The translations under genes were made by a program, and so were the position numbers. Below the pieces are notes generated by a model. That model saw only the letters and a program-made list of their open reading frames with translations. It made no database searches and was not told the origin of the DNA. From the NCBI RefSeq assembly GCF_022539505.1, contig NC_061514.1:41652869-41716868 (forward strand): a DNA stretch of 64,000 nt. The letters run 5' to 3'. The DNA is from Lolium rigidum. Taxonomy: Eukaryota > Streptophyta > Magnoliopsida > Poales > Poaceae. The first letter of the stretch is position 1, and the number at the start of each line of letters is the position of its first letter. Of this stretch, positions 33,772 through 45,593 are shown in pieces.

Positions 33772-34131
33772 GGTAGGTCAGGGGGCGACACGAGGGCCCC
33801 ACACGCCAGGGCGGCGCGGGCCCCCCTTGGCCGCGCGGCCCTGGTGTGGCGGCGCCTCGTGGCCCCACTTCGTGATCTTTTCGGTCTTCTGGAAGCTTCG
33901 TGGAAAAACAAGACCCTGGGCGTTGATTTCGTCCAATTCCGAGAATATTTCCTTTGTAGGATTTCTGAAACCAAAAACAGCGAAACAACAGAATCGGCTC
34001 TTCGGCATCTTGTCAATAGGTTAGTGCCAGAAAATGCATAAATATGACATAAAGTGTGTATAAAACATGTGAGTATCATTATAAAAGTAGCATGGAACAT
34101 AAAAAATTATAGATACGTTTGAGACGTATCA
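33772..34131 (-). repeat. Athila-type LTR X, U3 end, continued from 23602
   Basis: It begins with the second GGTAG copy (33772-33776), continues the LTR interrupted at 23602 and ends GAGACGTATCA at 34131, the 5' end of the LTR on the minus strand. The flank GCTGT (34132-34136) would be its target duplication in Tat-3. The rest of X lies beyond Tat-1 to the left. Confidence 0.87.
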
Positions 34132-34137
34132 GCTGTC

Positions 34138-37100
34138 CTATGCGAGGTCCATGTTTGTTGCAATAGATGTCGTTTTCATGGGATGTGTGTGGATCTGCAC
34201 TTCCTTGGAATCCTTAGTGGTGTCAAAGGTTGGTTCCCTGAGCGGCCTCCCTGTATCTGGCAACACATCGTAGTCAGTTGTTAGCCATGACACCATGTAC
34301 TCTGCTTGCATCCCGAAAGTTTCTGACAGTCGATGAAAATCCTTGTCGCACTTATCAGCTAACGCGAAACTTCCCTTTACTGTGATCGGTCCCTTAGGTC
34401 CAGGGATTCTCCATAGAAAATATGTATAGTGTGGCACTGCCATAAACCTGGCGTAAGCTGGTCGTCCCAACAAAGCGTGATATTGTGATGGGAAATCCAC
34501 GACCTCAAACTCCAACCTCTCTATCCTGTAATTTTCGCGGGTTCCAAACTGAACGTCGAGGTTGATCCTTCCCAGTGGGTAAGTTGGCTTCTCCGGTGTG
34601 ATACCATGGAAATGTGTGTCCGTTGGTAATAGATTTGCCAGAGATATATTCATCTTCCTCAATGTATCTGCATACATGAGGTTTAAACTGCTTCCACCAT
34701 CAATAAATATTCGTGAAACGTTGAATCCTGCGATAACCGTGGGTAAAATCAAAGCAGACTGTCCTGGTCATGGAACTTGTTGTGGGTGGTCAGCTATAGT
34801 GAAGCCGATATCTTGTCCTGACCAGTTTAGGTACTCTATTGTTGGTGGAGGCATCTTTTCTGCCATAAAAACTTGCCGCGATATTACTTTCTGAGCTCTA
34901 TTGGATGGCCTGCCTTTCTGAATCATCGAGACTGCACCACTGGTGTCGATATAAGGTCCTGGTTTGGGAGCTGCCACTAACTGCAACTGGTGTCGATTCG
35001 CATCTGTAATTGCGGGTGGAGGCAGAAGGTGGATCTCGCTCCTTGGCCCCTGGGGGTTTCTATTCATTGCTTGCGTGTTGGCGTGCCCTGCAAATCTCTG
35101 CATTGCCTGAAAAGTTCGACAGTCCTTCTGCAGATGTCCTAACTGTCTCTTTACATTGTTGTCGAGGTAAAAGTGCATTTGGCATGGTCCGTTAAAGAGG
35201 TCCTCGGGTGATACATACGGTCTCTGAAACCTTGGTCCATTATTTTGTCTACTGGGACGGGAACCATCCTTGTAGTCACTGCGCTGCTCGCCACTTTTTT
35301 GATAATCATCTCGATTGTTTCCTTCACTGCTTCCTCGAAATCCAGCCGATATTTGGCCGGGAGCATCGTAATCTGAAAACTGTCGAGGGAATCGTCGTCT
35401 ATTTTGAAAGTTTCGGTTGCGGTCTTCCTCAGGCGACATGTGCCGTTTATTGTGAACATCATCTTCTCCATCCGCCCACCGATTCGCTATTTCCATGAGC
35501 GCTGATATTGTTTTTGGGTTGGTTCTCCCCAAATCCTCAACAAAGTCTCTCCTTCTAATGCCAGCAACAAATACATCTATTGTCCTCTCGTCAGATATAT
35601 TCTCTGCTGAGTTTTTGATGATGTTCCACCTCTGGATATACGTCCTCATTGATTCATCGTATTTCTGCCTGCAAGCCCTCAACTGCTCCAATGATGCGGG
35701 TTTCTTGCACGTGGATCGGAAATTCTTCACAAAGATATCCTCAAAACTTTCCCAGCTGTCGACAGACCCAGGAGACAGCTTCTTTATCCACGATCGTGCG
35801 GTACCACTCAAGTGTACTTGAATACTCTGCATGGCTGTTGCCCTAGTTCCACCCATCAGCTTCACCGTCTCGAGATAATCAACTAGCCAGTCCTCAGGAT
35901 CTTGCAGACCGTCGAATTTTTTGTAATTATCGGGTAGTTTAAATCCTGATGGAACTCGAGTTTTGCGGACTCGTCTCGTAAAGCACGGGAGCCCAAACAT
36001 ATCCTCATCATCCTCTGGTGAATGCCGACGTTCCATTCTTTCCTGTCGCGCTCTGTCCACCCTTGCTTGAGTTACTGCGTCTCTTGCCCCACTCGTTCTC
36101 GCGGGCTCTTTTGCCTTGCAGAACCTTTGGGAGGCGTGCTTACGAACGCTGTTCCCATGGCTCCAACTCCTGCCATGGCCATGTTTTACAGTGCTTCCCT
36201 TGGATCTCCGGGAGGTGGTCTGGACGCCAAGATGAAAGCTTGTGTCGCCATATATCCAGCCTCTTGTGTTTTGGGAATAATATTTCCCCTTGTATCTATT
36301 GACATAAAGGACATGTCGAGGTTTTGAACTAGGTTCTCCCTCTCAGCCTCAGGTATATTTTGTAGTCGAGATCTTGCCCTATTTCGAGCTTCTCTATGAC
36401 TGCTTCCCGAAGTACCTGATTGTCCGCTCAACTCTGCTCTTCGCCTGCTTGACGCAGAAGCCGCGGCTTGTCTCCTATCCAGCTCGATTTTCTGTTTTTC
36501 GAGTTGCCGTCTGGCACGGGCGAGTCTATATTGATATGCTTGTAACTCTTCAGCTGTCGCGGTTACATTCATTGGCTCTGTGCCGTCAATGGCTCTTGCA
36601 ACTCTGTCCCATACTGCCTGCGGAAATTGCACCTTCTCTCGCGTTCCAGGCCCAACGTATTTGGTTCCCAAACCTCGCGTAAGATCAGCGGGGTCGACGT
36701 ACGGATTTCCCGCATTGTCGAAGTTCTCAGATGTCTCCTCCTGAGGTCGGCTTGTATCTCCGATTGCATAGATCTGATGGTATTTTGATTTTTGACTTTT
36801 GTCGAGATTGGTGACACCGTTATATAGATCGGTGAAGACCTCTCCAACAATAGTGGATCTGTCGATGAAGCCGAAGCTGTCGATGCTGTCAGAGTCGCTG
36901 CTTATATTGGAGTCCGCAGACGACTCGAAGGACATGTCGCTGAAGATCTTGGTGAGCTTTTCACTTGCCATAGTGTTGATGAAGCGTGGCGGTGAAATCT
37001 CTTCATCACCTGTCTCGATCGATGACGAGGAATCCGAAAAATCGGAATCGACCGCCGACAATCCCGACGAAATCGGAACCTCGAGACGATACGATCCTTC

Positions 37101-37280
37101 TTTCTCGACACGGAAGTAGAACCTTCCGAACGTCATCTCCATAGGCTCCTCCAGATACGCATATGCATCCAAACAGGAGGGCGGGTGAGGAACAAAAGCG
37201 ACTAGATCAGTTTCGATCCGTTTACCTTTATCCATCGCGTTGCTTGCTACCGAAGAAGTTGACGATCTTGAACGTGCCAT
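34138..37280 (-). pseudogene. Tat-3 Gag-protease, inactivated
   Basis: The ATG is at 37280-37278 (MARSRSS). The order of regions is that of Tat-2: gag core (YKKFDGLQDPEDWLVDYLE), zinc-binding half sites (CQMHFYLDN, LGHLQKDC) and protease (FIDGGSSLNL). Inactivating changes are TAA for TAC at 36186-36188, a loss of roughly 40 bases near 36110, and TGA for CGA at 34768-34770. The last codons MDLA and the UAG at 34138-34140 are preserved. Divergence from Tat-1 and Tat-2 is greater than between those two. Confidence 0.9.
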
Positions 37281-37326
37281 CGAGATCAGCTCCTTGTCGC
37301 CTCTAATTCCCACAGACGGCGCCAAT

Positions 37327-37695
37327 TGACAAGGGATTAACTTGTCAATGCCTACGGATCGTAGTGGAAGTAGAGGGCAAGTAGATCTCGAGGGTTTTAG
37401 CCGAAAAGTACTCGACGACTAGAAAATTAGGGTTGTGTTGACAATGAATCGATGCTTTCTTCGTCCCTCGACTCCCCCTTATATAGGAGGCGGAGTCGAG
37501 GGTTTCGTATTACACACGGTTACATGTTTTGGGAGACTCTCTGAGTTCCACCCGTAGATTTACAAGTCCTTATTCCTATTACAACTCTATGTTTCCAAAC
37601 TATTTCTTAACTGGGCTTCATAAATCTTTGGGTCGTGGGCCTTCGGTAAACCCCGGGTACCTTCTCCGGCAGGCCCATTGGGGATGCCTATGTCA
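37327..37695 (-). repeat. 5' LTR of Tat-3
   Basis: TG..CA ends, 369 bp, clearly diverged from the other Tat LTRs. Its TATA box (37478-37485, minus strand) is framed by a perfect 11-bp inverted repeat, 37465-37475 and 37492-37502. Confidence 0.9.
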
Positions 37696-38704
37696 CTCAT
37701 AGAACAGAAGAGTCTCCATTATAAAAATCTGTAACTCGAGTACGGCATTTGCGAGGATGGACTATAGAGAGATCGTATTTTCTGAAAAAATCCGTATTTT
37801 GAGGTTTTTAAAAAAGAAAAAACAGAAAATAAATATGCATGGATGTAGTTGGGGGTATTTATTACAACTATGTAATTTTTAAATAATAAATACAATATGC
37901 TCTGGTCTACACAATAATGACAATAATATAGATATGAGAATAGTGAATAGTAGACATTTTCAAAATCCCCAAAACTGTCAGAATTTTTAATATTTTGTAA
38001 CCCATAGTACAATGAATTTTGTATTAAAAATTTACACGTTTGTAGGATACATACTTACCTACAATCAGATTTTTCCAGAATAAGAAACTTTGAAACATCA
38101 TTTTTTGTTTAATTTCTTTCGAATGAGCTATGTGTAGATTGAGCTCCAAATTGAGTTTCTGGTCCAACTCCCACCAAAATAACAACATAAGAGTAAACTT
38201 GTGTACCACCCTTTGATATGAAAGAATGAGCCACATGAGTTTTGGGTTTTATATTAAGGAATATAGAATTGAATATATACGAGTTAGCCTAAAATACAAA
38301 ATTTGGTCAAATAGACAACTATTTCATGTTGTTTAAATTTATTACCTTGATTATTGTGCTAGGATGAATTGAATTTTTCATATTTTGTTAGATAAATTTA
38401 AGTCAAACATGTCTTACATTACATCCTTATATGGGGAGGGGTGGGGAGCAGTTTCCCCCTCTCTCTCTCTCTGCATGGCCATAGTTAAGCAATAGCATAG
38501 TATATGTGTTTTGCTTTCACCATACAAAAAATTTGAATTATACTCCACCACTGGCTAGGTTATTTGTGCCATGAATACTAATTAACTCACATCAGCTCAA
38601 CTTACCTTTAAAAAAGTGAAGAAAAACTCAGATCGATCGGTTCTAATTTCTACTCTCTCCCCTCGAGCAAAAAGTTGTACTTTCTCCATCCGGGTTTATG
38701 ACAA
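37696..38704. other. AT-rich low-copy DNA, no gene seen
   Basis: No ORF or element that I recognise. A short (CT)n run lies at about 38456-38472. The nearest gene is WOX4, 5 kb to the right. Confidence 0.4.
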
Positions 38705-39745
38705 CCACACACACTTAATGATAACTTTGACGATCAATTTGATCAATAAAACCTGAGTTACTATATATAAATGTGACAAAAACTATATCATTAGAAATAT
38801 ATTTTTAATGTAATTCCAATATTATACTACTTATGACATTTAAGTCCTATTTTTTTGTCAAAATGATTATATGCATGTGAGCCTTGTAAATCCTAAAGGA
38901 GGGATTAAAATTGCAAAAACTACTTGACGTAAGTAACTTGAACCTGGAAACTTTTATGCAGTGCTATGGAGTGACGACACCTACGCGTAACACGTTTTCC
39001 TTCACACATGAATGAGATCACATTGTTCAACCTATTAGCAGGGATGGAGCTATCGTAGGAGCACTGGGTCCGCTGACCCAGTGAAAGTAATGAAATCCTT
39101 CGCTAATTAGCATCAACTAGTGTTCATTCGTAGAGTATGACACCAATTAAATGGAGAGCATATACATATGCCCCAATACCACTTTTTTTCCAGCTTCGTC
39201 CCTGCCTATTGGGCAGTGCATAACACCATCTTGCTGAAGAAATATGGAGTAAATGTTCGCACTGAAGAAAACCGCTCCATACTTGGATCAACTAAATAAT
39301 ATACCTACACGTGCTTAATGAGAATTTGACGATCAATATTCTCAATAAAAGCTGAGTTACAATATATATATGCAACAAAAATTATATCACTAGAAACATT
39401 TTTAATGTAATTCCCATATTACACTTTATGACATATAAGTCATATATGTTGTCAAAGTGATTATATACATGTGATCCTTGTAAACCCTAATGGAGGGATT
39501 AAATATAAAAAACAGGTTGGTACTAATAAACTTTGACCTAAAAGCTTTTATACCATGCTATGGAGTGCCGGCACATATGTGTCACGTTGGCACCACACGT
39601 GAGCAAGATTACCTTGAGTGCTTGAATCACGACCGTTTAACCTATTGGACAGCGCATACATCGTCCTGAATATTGAGTGAACATTCGCAGTGAAAGCTCT
39701 GGTTTACACTTGGATCAACTTGAGAATATACCTACACATGCATAA
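38705..39745. repeat. Diverged tandem duplication, unit about 425 bp
   Basis: 38716-39300 and 39312-39745 align along their length: CTTAATGA(G/T)AA, TTTTAATGTAATTCC, GGAGGGATTAAA, GCTATGGAGTG and CTTGGATCAACT occur in the same order. Copy 1 is longer because it contains the 166-bp MITE 39039-39204. Identity looks like 70-80 percent, so the duplication is old. No coding content. Confidence 0.7.
39039..39204. mobile_element. hAT-type MITE, 166 bp
   Basis: Ends are CAGGGATGGAGCT and AGCTTCGTCCCTG (11 of 13 paired as an inverted repeat), the CAGGG type of hAT elements. It is flanked by CCTATTAG (39031-39038) and CCTATTGG (39205-39212), an 8-bp duplication with one change. The second copy of the tandem repeat has the uninterrupted CCTATTGG, a natural empty site. 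Confidence 0.8.
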
Positions 39746-40585
39746 AAACCAATAAAATACAACATAAATATCATATAAAAACTCGTTATAGTACATTTTA
39801 ATGGCAGTTGTATGTGTGTATGATTGCGTCTATGAACATACAAACCTATTGCATGAAGTATGTTTTTGGTCCCTCAACTATTAATCGAGTGTTCTGTTGG
39901 TGTCTAACTAAAAAACGGGAATACTTAATCCAAGCATTACAACACTTAAAAAAATTCTTCCTCATGAACCTAACTCAAAGTTGTCTGATAGATTATGTGA
40001 CAGTGGTTTCATACACCTAGAAGACTAGTATACAAGAAAAGGGAATGATAGTTTATAAAAATTGTGAAAATATGAAACACAAAATAGGTTCCCAGTTAGG
40101 AAAAAGAAAATTCCATCAGTTTTAAAACATATACTTCATCCTTGCCACGATGTAATGCATATGAGTTTATTCAAAATTAAAACGAATTAAAGTTTGACCA
40201 AGTTTATTGATAAAATTGCCTAATATGATACAAAATGTATACCATGTAAAAATATACATCAGGGTGAATCTAATGGCGTTAAATCGGTATTCTAGATGTT
40301 AATATTTTTCGTACATCGTGTGGTGGGGTGGGTCCTCCTGGAAGGGAGTGGATATATATAGCTAGGGTTTGTAGTTAGGTTGATGGACCAATTTCCTTTT
40401 GTTTCCTTTATCTTTTATATTTATCTTTTTATTTTATACTAATTACTTTTTATTATTTTACAGTATCTATATTAGTCTTCATGTCCTAATTATGTTCTTT
40501 TTGTTAAATCGTATGTTCAAGTTTGTGTAGACAGATCATTACATGAAATCAGTGTGGTTAATTAAAATAATTTGGTTTTATTCAT
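39746..40585. other. AT-rich low-copy DNA, no gene seen
   Basis: The short open frame 39808-40020 has no recognisable domain. I see no conserved element. Confidence 0.4.
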
Positions 40586-41740
40586 TCATTATGGTCTAGT
40601 TTGTGTCAAATATGTAGCGGTACCATTTTGAGCCATATTAATATATTTTTACTTCAAAAAAATATCATTTTGCAACTTGGAAATGAAAAATGATTTGTTG
40701 TACAAAATAGTTGGAAACTCCCTTTTGCATTTTTTCTGCGATAACAAGATGCATCTTTGTGACAAATATAGGCACCTCTTATAAGTAGACCATGAATATG
40801 GTCATGAACTTGGTATTTTAGGTTGAAACACAGGAATATCTATAGATGGTAGGCCTTTTGTCTTTTTAAAAAATAATCGTTATATTCCAAGTTTATATTT
40901 AACCATGCGACTAGTACACATAAAAATAACTTCATGCAGAAGGATTAATATTTTCGAAATTTCCTTAAATTTATAAAAACATGGTTTAAATGGCCGATTT
41001 TTGGAAAGGGGTTGAATCTTTTAAATCTCTTGCTTTTTTATACAATGACAATTTGTGTATCTTCAAACGTTTTTTTTAAATAGGATCAAACTATTTCGTA
41101 CTTGTACTTAAAATTTGAATTACTCTTGGGAAATCAACATAATGGAAGTTTAATGCGCAAATAGAGTAGCTATAATGCTTAAAAATTATAGTATTTAGGA
41201 ACTACCCATCCAATATACTCTAGTTTGTGTGAAAATTGGAGTGGCTCCATTTTGCATCTTTTTTTTTGTTCCTGTGATATCTGCAAGAACACAAGACGAA
41301 TGTAGTAACTAATACACATAAAGGAACGCCATAGATAAGGATTGTATTTTTGAATCTTTCTTCCTTTTCTTTAAATTTTTTTTCTTCAAAACTGGCTATT
41401 CATTGCAAGGGGTTGAATCTTTCAAAATATTCATGTGTTTCTTCACTATATTGACTACTTGGGTACCTTTAAATAACTTATAGAAAATATGTAGTTGATA
41501 TTTCAATTACTTTCATGAAATCATCATAAAGTCATTTACATGGGTGAAAGTAGCTAGAAAGCTTGAAAAAACAAAAAGAGTTGGGAATTGTCCATCAAAT
41601 GTTGTCGAGTTAATTTGTGTGAAAATTGGAGTTGTTCCGTTTGCAACATATTCCTTGCACTTGCTTCAGAAAAATGATAGTTTTGACAATTAGAAAACTT
41701 TTTTTTGTAAAAAGAACATGAAACACAATTTGGAATATGG
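40586..41740. repeat. Degenerate tandem units in AT-rich DNA
   Basis: The phrase AGTTTGTGTGAAAATTGGAG with CCATTTTG or CCGTTTGC nearby occurs near 40598 (diverged), 41223 and 41611. Each copy is preceded by a GGTTGAATCTTT block (41012 and 41410) and followed by similar A/T-rich text. Spacing is about 390-620 bp. No protein is encoded. Confidence 0.45.
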
Positions 41741-41865
41741 TTTAATATGGTAGAAGGCACCTTTGTGCAAAAACGTGAAAACACCATTTGGATAAGGATG
41801 GAAAAAATATTGTGCAGCACACACAATTTTATTTTAAAACTTTGTGGTTGCCTCATACACTCATA

Positions 41866-42101
41866 CTACCTCTGTTCAAATAAATAATGCGTATAAATTT
41901 AGTTAAATGTCAACATCCTCTTAGTTTGAACAATGTTATAGATAGAAATATGAATATTTACGATACCATATCGATATTAGTAGATGCATCGTAACATATA
42001 TTTTCACTGCATATTTGTTGTATGTTGTGGATGTTCATATTTTTTAAATATTTGGTCAACTTTGACTAAATTTATAATCTTATTTATCGGAACGGAGATA
42101 G
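41866..42101. mobile_element. Stowaway MITE, 236 bp
   Basis: It starts CTACCTCTGTTCAAATAA and ends TTATCGGAACGGAGATAG, the inverted CTCCCTCCGTTCC type of Tc1/mariner-derived Stowaway elements, with TA duplications at 41864-41865 and 42102-42103. The inside contains the usual TTTGGTCAACTTTGACTAAA-like text near the right end. Confidence 0.83.
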
Positions 42102-42319
42102 TACATCACACACCCTTTTTCAAAGAAAAATATACCCTATTTTTGGCATTTAGAAAATGTAAAATATTAAAAAATTAAAAACAGGAAAACACCTTGGCAT
42201 GAGTATGGTACAAGTCATCCTTGTGCAAAAAATGGAAACATTATGATGAACTTTTTTTATGGTACATCGCTCACACAATAATTATTTTGAAATGGTGTGT
42301 GATTGACTCGTACATCACC

Positions 42320-42502
42320 CTTTTTATTTGCAAAATCGTGTTTGATTCCATCACATACAGTTTTATATTTCCATTTGTGATTCTCCAACACCGCACTGGG
42401 TGTTTTCTAAAGGATACGCGTGTCACGTGATGTTGCATTGCGTACGATTTTGCGAAAGGTATGCAGTGAAAGAGGCTTAAATGGCTATTTTCTGTACTAG
42501 TG
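42320..42502. mobile_element. Possible CACTA-type terminus
   Basis: Reverse-complemented from 42502 the sequence reads CACTAGTACAGAAAATAGCC, which looks like a CACTA terminal inverted repeat. I could not find the other end in the window, so this may be a remnant. Left border is arbitrary. Confidence 0.35.
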
Positions 42503-43296
42503 AGTCACGCTTGCCCTCACTTTCTATTTACCATATCAAAACTACAAAATGGCATAAATGTGAAGGAGAATGTTGGAGTCAAGGTTTTTGAATTGATATA
42601 TGCCTGGAAAGTAAGGTAATTTTAATTGATATATAATGCAGGGCCTTTTTTCTTTCAGCTTGAATTGAAATGGTTATATGCATACAGCTTGCAGTGAAGA
42701 ATGACCTACGTCATACTAGTAGTGTATAACGTTAGAACCTCTCCTACACTTGCTCTAATACGGATTTATATCTCGAGGGTGTATGTGTACACCTAACTCA
42801 ACTGATAAAAGTTATTATACGAGCCATTTGATCTAAACTTGATTCTTTTCACCGCCCCTCCTTGAATCTCAATGTTGAGACATGGCATTGTAGAGGGAGT
42901 AGTGTTGAACATAAGAAAATCTCACCCAACTTAGGTTTAGTGAAACCGATATCTCGAGTTGTTGTTGTTGTCTTGCCTCAGATTAACTTACTTCCCAGGC
43001 AAGCAAACCTAAAGAAAGCAAAACTAGTAATATCTCATATATTCCTTGTCAATCGGTCGCGATGGATTTCGACAAGAAAGGTGAAAAGAGAGCTCCATCC
43101 GAGAGTTTCACCTTTTTTACAGCGCCTGCATTCCGTGTCTCTGATGATTACGAATGCTGACGCCTTTCATCACCAATCTCCACATTCCCTGTCGCGCTCC
43201 CCATGAAAAGCGCCGCCTTTCGACTGTTGCCTCGATCTCACACAAGCACTCAAACCCTGGCCACCTTTACCGGCTCCGGCCTGTCCGGTCTCCCCA
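42503..43296. other. Upstream region of WOX4
   Basis: AT-rich to 43190, then rising GC. No ORF of note. It must hold the proximal promoter of WOX4; I do not identify single factor sites. Confidence 0.4.
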
Positions 43297-43303
43297 TATA
43301 TAA
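43297..43303 (+). promoter_or_regulatory. TATA box of WOX4
   Basis: The sequence tatataa in a C-rich setting lies 99 bases before the ATG, a normal distance for a plant gene with a short leader. Confidence 0.6.
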
Positions 43304-43401
43304 CAACGCGAGGACGTTGTTAGATCTCTGTGCGTAGCCCTAGCCCAAGCAAATCTTCGATCCATTTCCAGTACGAACTTTGGACTAAACTATACTCCAA
43401 C

Positions 43402-44190
43402 ATGAGGGTTCACCATTTGCATGTGGCCTACCTGGACAAAGCGGCCTCGGCCTCTTCGTCTCCAACAGCTCCATCCACCTCCCCTCCCTGCCCTTCCTCG
43501 ACATTGCTCCCTTTCGCCTTCCGATGCCTCCGCCCGCTTGCGCCCAAGATCTCGCTCCCGGATCAGCCGAAGACGATGATCGCCCCGCCGACAGCCGACG
43601 TCTTCGGCCGGGTCAGAAATGCCACCAAGCTGCTCAGCTGCACCGTCAGAAATCATACCGTACGCACCTAACTATAGTTCTACTAAAGCAGTGATGGAGT
43701 AGCTAGCTAGCCGCGTGAAATGCTATTTGAACTAATCATGCAAAATATGCAGGTGCAAGTGCCGGTGGGTGGGACGACGAGGTGGAACCCGTCGGCGGAG
43801 CAGATCAAGGTGCTGGAGGCGCTGTACCGCGGCGGGATGCGCACGCCGAACGCGGCCCAGATCGAGCGCATCACGGAGGAGCTCGGGAAGCACGGCCGGA
43901 TCGAGGGGAAGAACGTCTTCTACTGGTTCCAGAACCACAAGGCCAGGGAACGCCAGAAGCAGAAGCGCGCCGCACTCCTCACCCTCAGCACCCTCGACTC
44001 CCCCTCCCTGCCGGAAATCACGACTAAGGTAACCAAGGAAGCATGTGACGACATGACGAGCTGCAAGCGGCGGCGCACCTCGTGGGGTGACGTGCAAGGT
44101 GATGCGGCGACGACAGAGGTGGCCGTCCACCGCACCGACGATGATGTCACCCTGGAGTTATTCCCGTTGCGTCCGCAAGGGAAAGCTTAA
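43402..44190 (+). CDS. WOX4: WUSCHEL-related homeobox 4 (WOX4), two exons
   Basis: Exon 1 is 43402-43644 and exon 2 is 43753-44190, joined by a 108-bp phase-0 intron (GT at 43645, AG at 43752), giving 226 residues. The N-terminus [14 protein letters not shown] and the [11 protein letters not shown] stretch near 45-56 mark WOX4. The homeodomain spans about 89-153: [16 protein letters not shown], then [15 protein letters not shown] and the recognition helix [15 protein letters not shown]. The C-terminus carries TLELFPL at 214-220, the WUS-box, followed by RPQGKA. This is a nuclear transcription factor; in Arabidopsis WOX4 maintains the vascular cambium downstream of TDIF/CLE41-PXY, and in rice it acts in meristem and leaf development. 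All landmark residues are present and there are no frame breaks, so it looks functional. The splice sites are inferred from how the two parts join compared with rice WOX4 as I recall it. Confidence 0.93.
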
Positions 44191-45079
44191 TTAGTTGTTG
44201 ACTTTGTTATTCTTGTGCATATACGCCATCCTGCATGCATAGTTGCATACCCATGGATGTGGGCTTTTCTGATTTAGCGTGTGAGTTTGAGATGTTGTTT
44301 TAACATGTTTGGGTTGCCTAATTAAAACATGCATTGTCAGAAGTTATCAGTTTCATACTGTGATTATTATTGGCTGTCAGCATGCAAGAGTAGTTTGTAC
44401 TTCACTTATATTTGAATTAGCGGCTTTATCATTAGGTTCTTGTCATTCATGACCACTACGTCTAAGCTAGTTAGCGTAGAAGACCAACAGAATCTAGCAA
44501 ACTTAATACCATAGGATTTCAATATGATTCATATGCTTTACTAACACGTGGAAGTTACTATTTGTAGCCCGGCCGCGTCTTACGAAAGCGCCCTAAATGT
44601 GAATTCTAACAAATATTCACAAAATTAGTTACAAATAGTTAAGGCGTTTTTAATATTTAAGGTCGTCTTTTGCTACAAGTTGGGACCCCAATAACTTGTT
44701 CAAATGCTATCTGTTAGGACCCAACGTGATTTGTTGACATTATCTCCAAGGAGAGAATCGTGTTAATCATGATTTCCTTATTACTTTTGTGCATTCATAA
44801 GATTAAGGTCAACCTTAAGTTCCTCTATATGTATAAGATCGATGTTTAAGGTTCCCTATGAACAGGGTTTTCATGCATTGCGGATGCCCTCGGATATATG
44901 GTTATGCCATGTCATGTGAGTCATCGTTTATACTTTTACATTATTGGCAATAAGAGTTCACATTGACACCAACTAGAACCTATGTATCAACAACTTGAAA
45001 GGTGGTGCGCGAAACTAACTCTTCCAACTAATTTGAAAAAAAAAAGTAGAATAGGTACACCAACATTGAGTGAACTTTT
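44191..45079. other. Downstream region of WOX4
   Basis: 3' UTR and AT-rich spacer. I see no clear poly(A) consensus and no further gene. Confidence 0.4.
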
Positions 45080-45315
45080 CGTGGAGCGGACCAGTCAGGT
45101 GTTGCAGCATGGCAATATGAGATTCTGGCAGCTGCCATCCACCGTCGCAACCAAAATTCAACGGTTGGCAACTTGTTTGATACATGTTTTAAAATCTAAT
45201 CGTTCTCTCTTCTAAAAGGGGACCAGTCAGGAGTCGCCACGTGGTAATGTGAACTCCCGGAAGTTGTCATCCACCGTTGCTTGCAAAACTCGTTCTCTCC
45301 ATGTTCTGAAATCCG
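45080..45315. repeat. Imperfect direct repeat, unit about 130 bp
   Basis: GACCAGTCAGGTGTTGC..CATCCACCGTCGC (45090-45152) and GACCAGTCAGGAGTCGCC..CATCCACCGTTGC (45221-45281) align, each followed by text about CGTTCTCTC. No coding content and no element family recognised. Confidence 0.5.
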
Positions 45316-45593
45316 AACGTCCGCTCCTTATAATTTATCTACATGCATGCGCACTGTAGAGACATGCATGGGCTTACCAAGATGCATGCATGGCGTAGTA
45401 GTAAAAGTGCACCAAAAACATGTGATGAAGTACAGAGTTGAAGTAGAGACATGTGATAGTACACAATACAAAATGTAGTAGAAATAAGATACAATACAAA
45501 AATATGTTTAAACAAAATATGAAAATTCAACATGTGTTAGCATAATGCTTAATTATACCTTGTTCTTAATAGAAGAAAGTTCACTTTTTGGTT

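Larger units (their letters stand above)
34132..37695 (-). mobile_element. Tat-3: outermost Tat-lineage element, only gag-pro and 5' LTR in window
   Basis: The 5' LTR (37327-37695), primer site and gag-pro are here; X interrupts it six bases after the gag-pro stop codon. Its pol, antisense gene and other LTR would lie left of the window. It is the oldest member of the left nest, as everything else sits inside it. The flank CTCAT (37696-37700) should be its target duplication. Confidence 0.88.

Noticed and set aside
38690..38720. Stowaway-like start TTTCTCCATCCGGG
   Set aside because: No inverted partner or TA duplication nearby; likely chance.
42700..42725. Second CACTA-like end (TACTAGTAGTG)
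   Set aside because: The bases beyond the first ten do not resemble a CACTA terminus and no partner was found.
42862..43206. 114-codon ORF upstream of WOX4
   Set aside because: No recognisable domain, and it ends before the WOX4 TATA box; a chance ORF is more likely than a separate gene.
43732..44130. Minus-strand ORF over the WOX4 exon and alternate-frame ORFs 43769-44032 and 43782-44027
   Set aside because: They are shadows of the homeodomain exon in GC-rich codons; only the frame with the homeodomain and WUS-box makes sense.
44540..44720. Possible fold-back element around TTTGTAGC..GCTACAA
   Set aside because: The inverted match is only about eight bases and no target duplication is seen.
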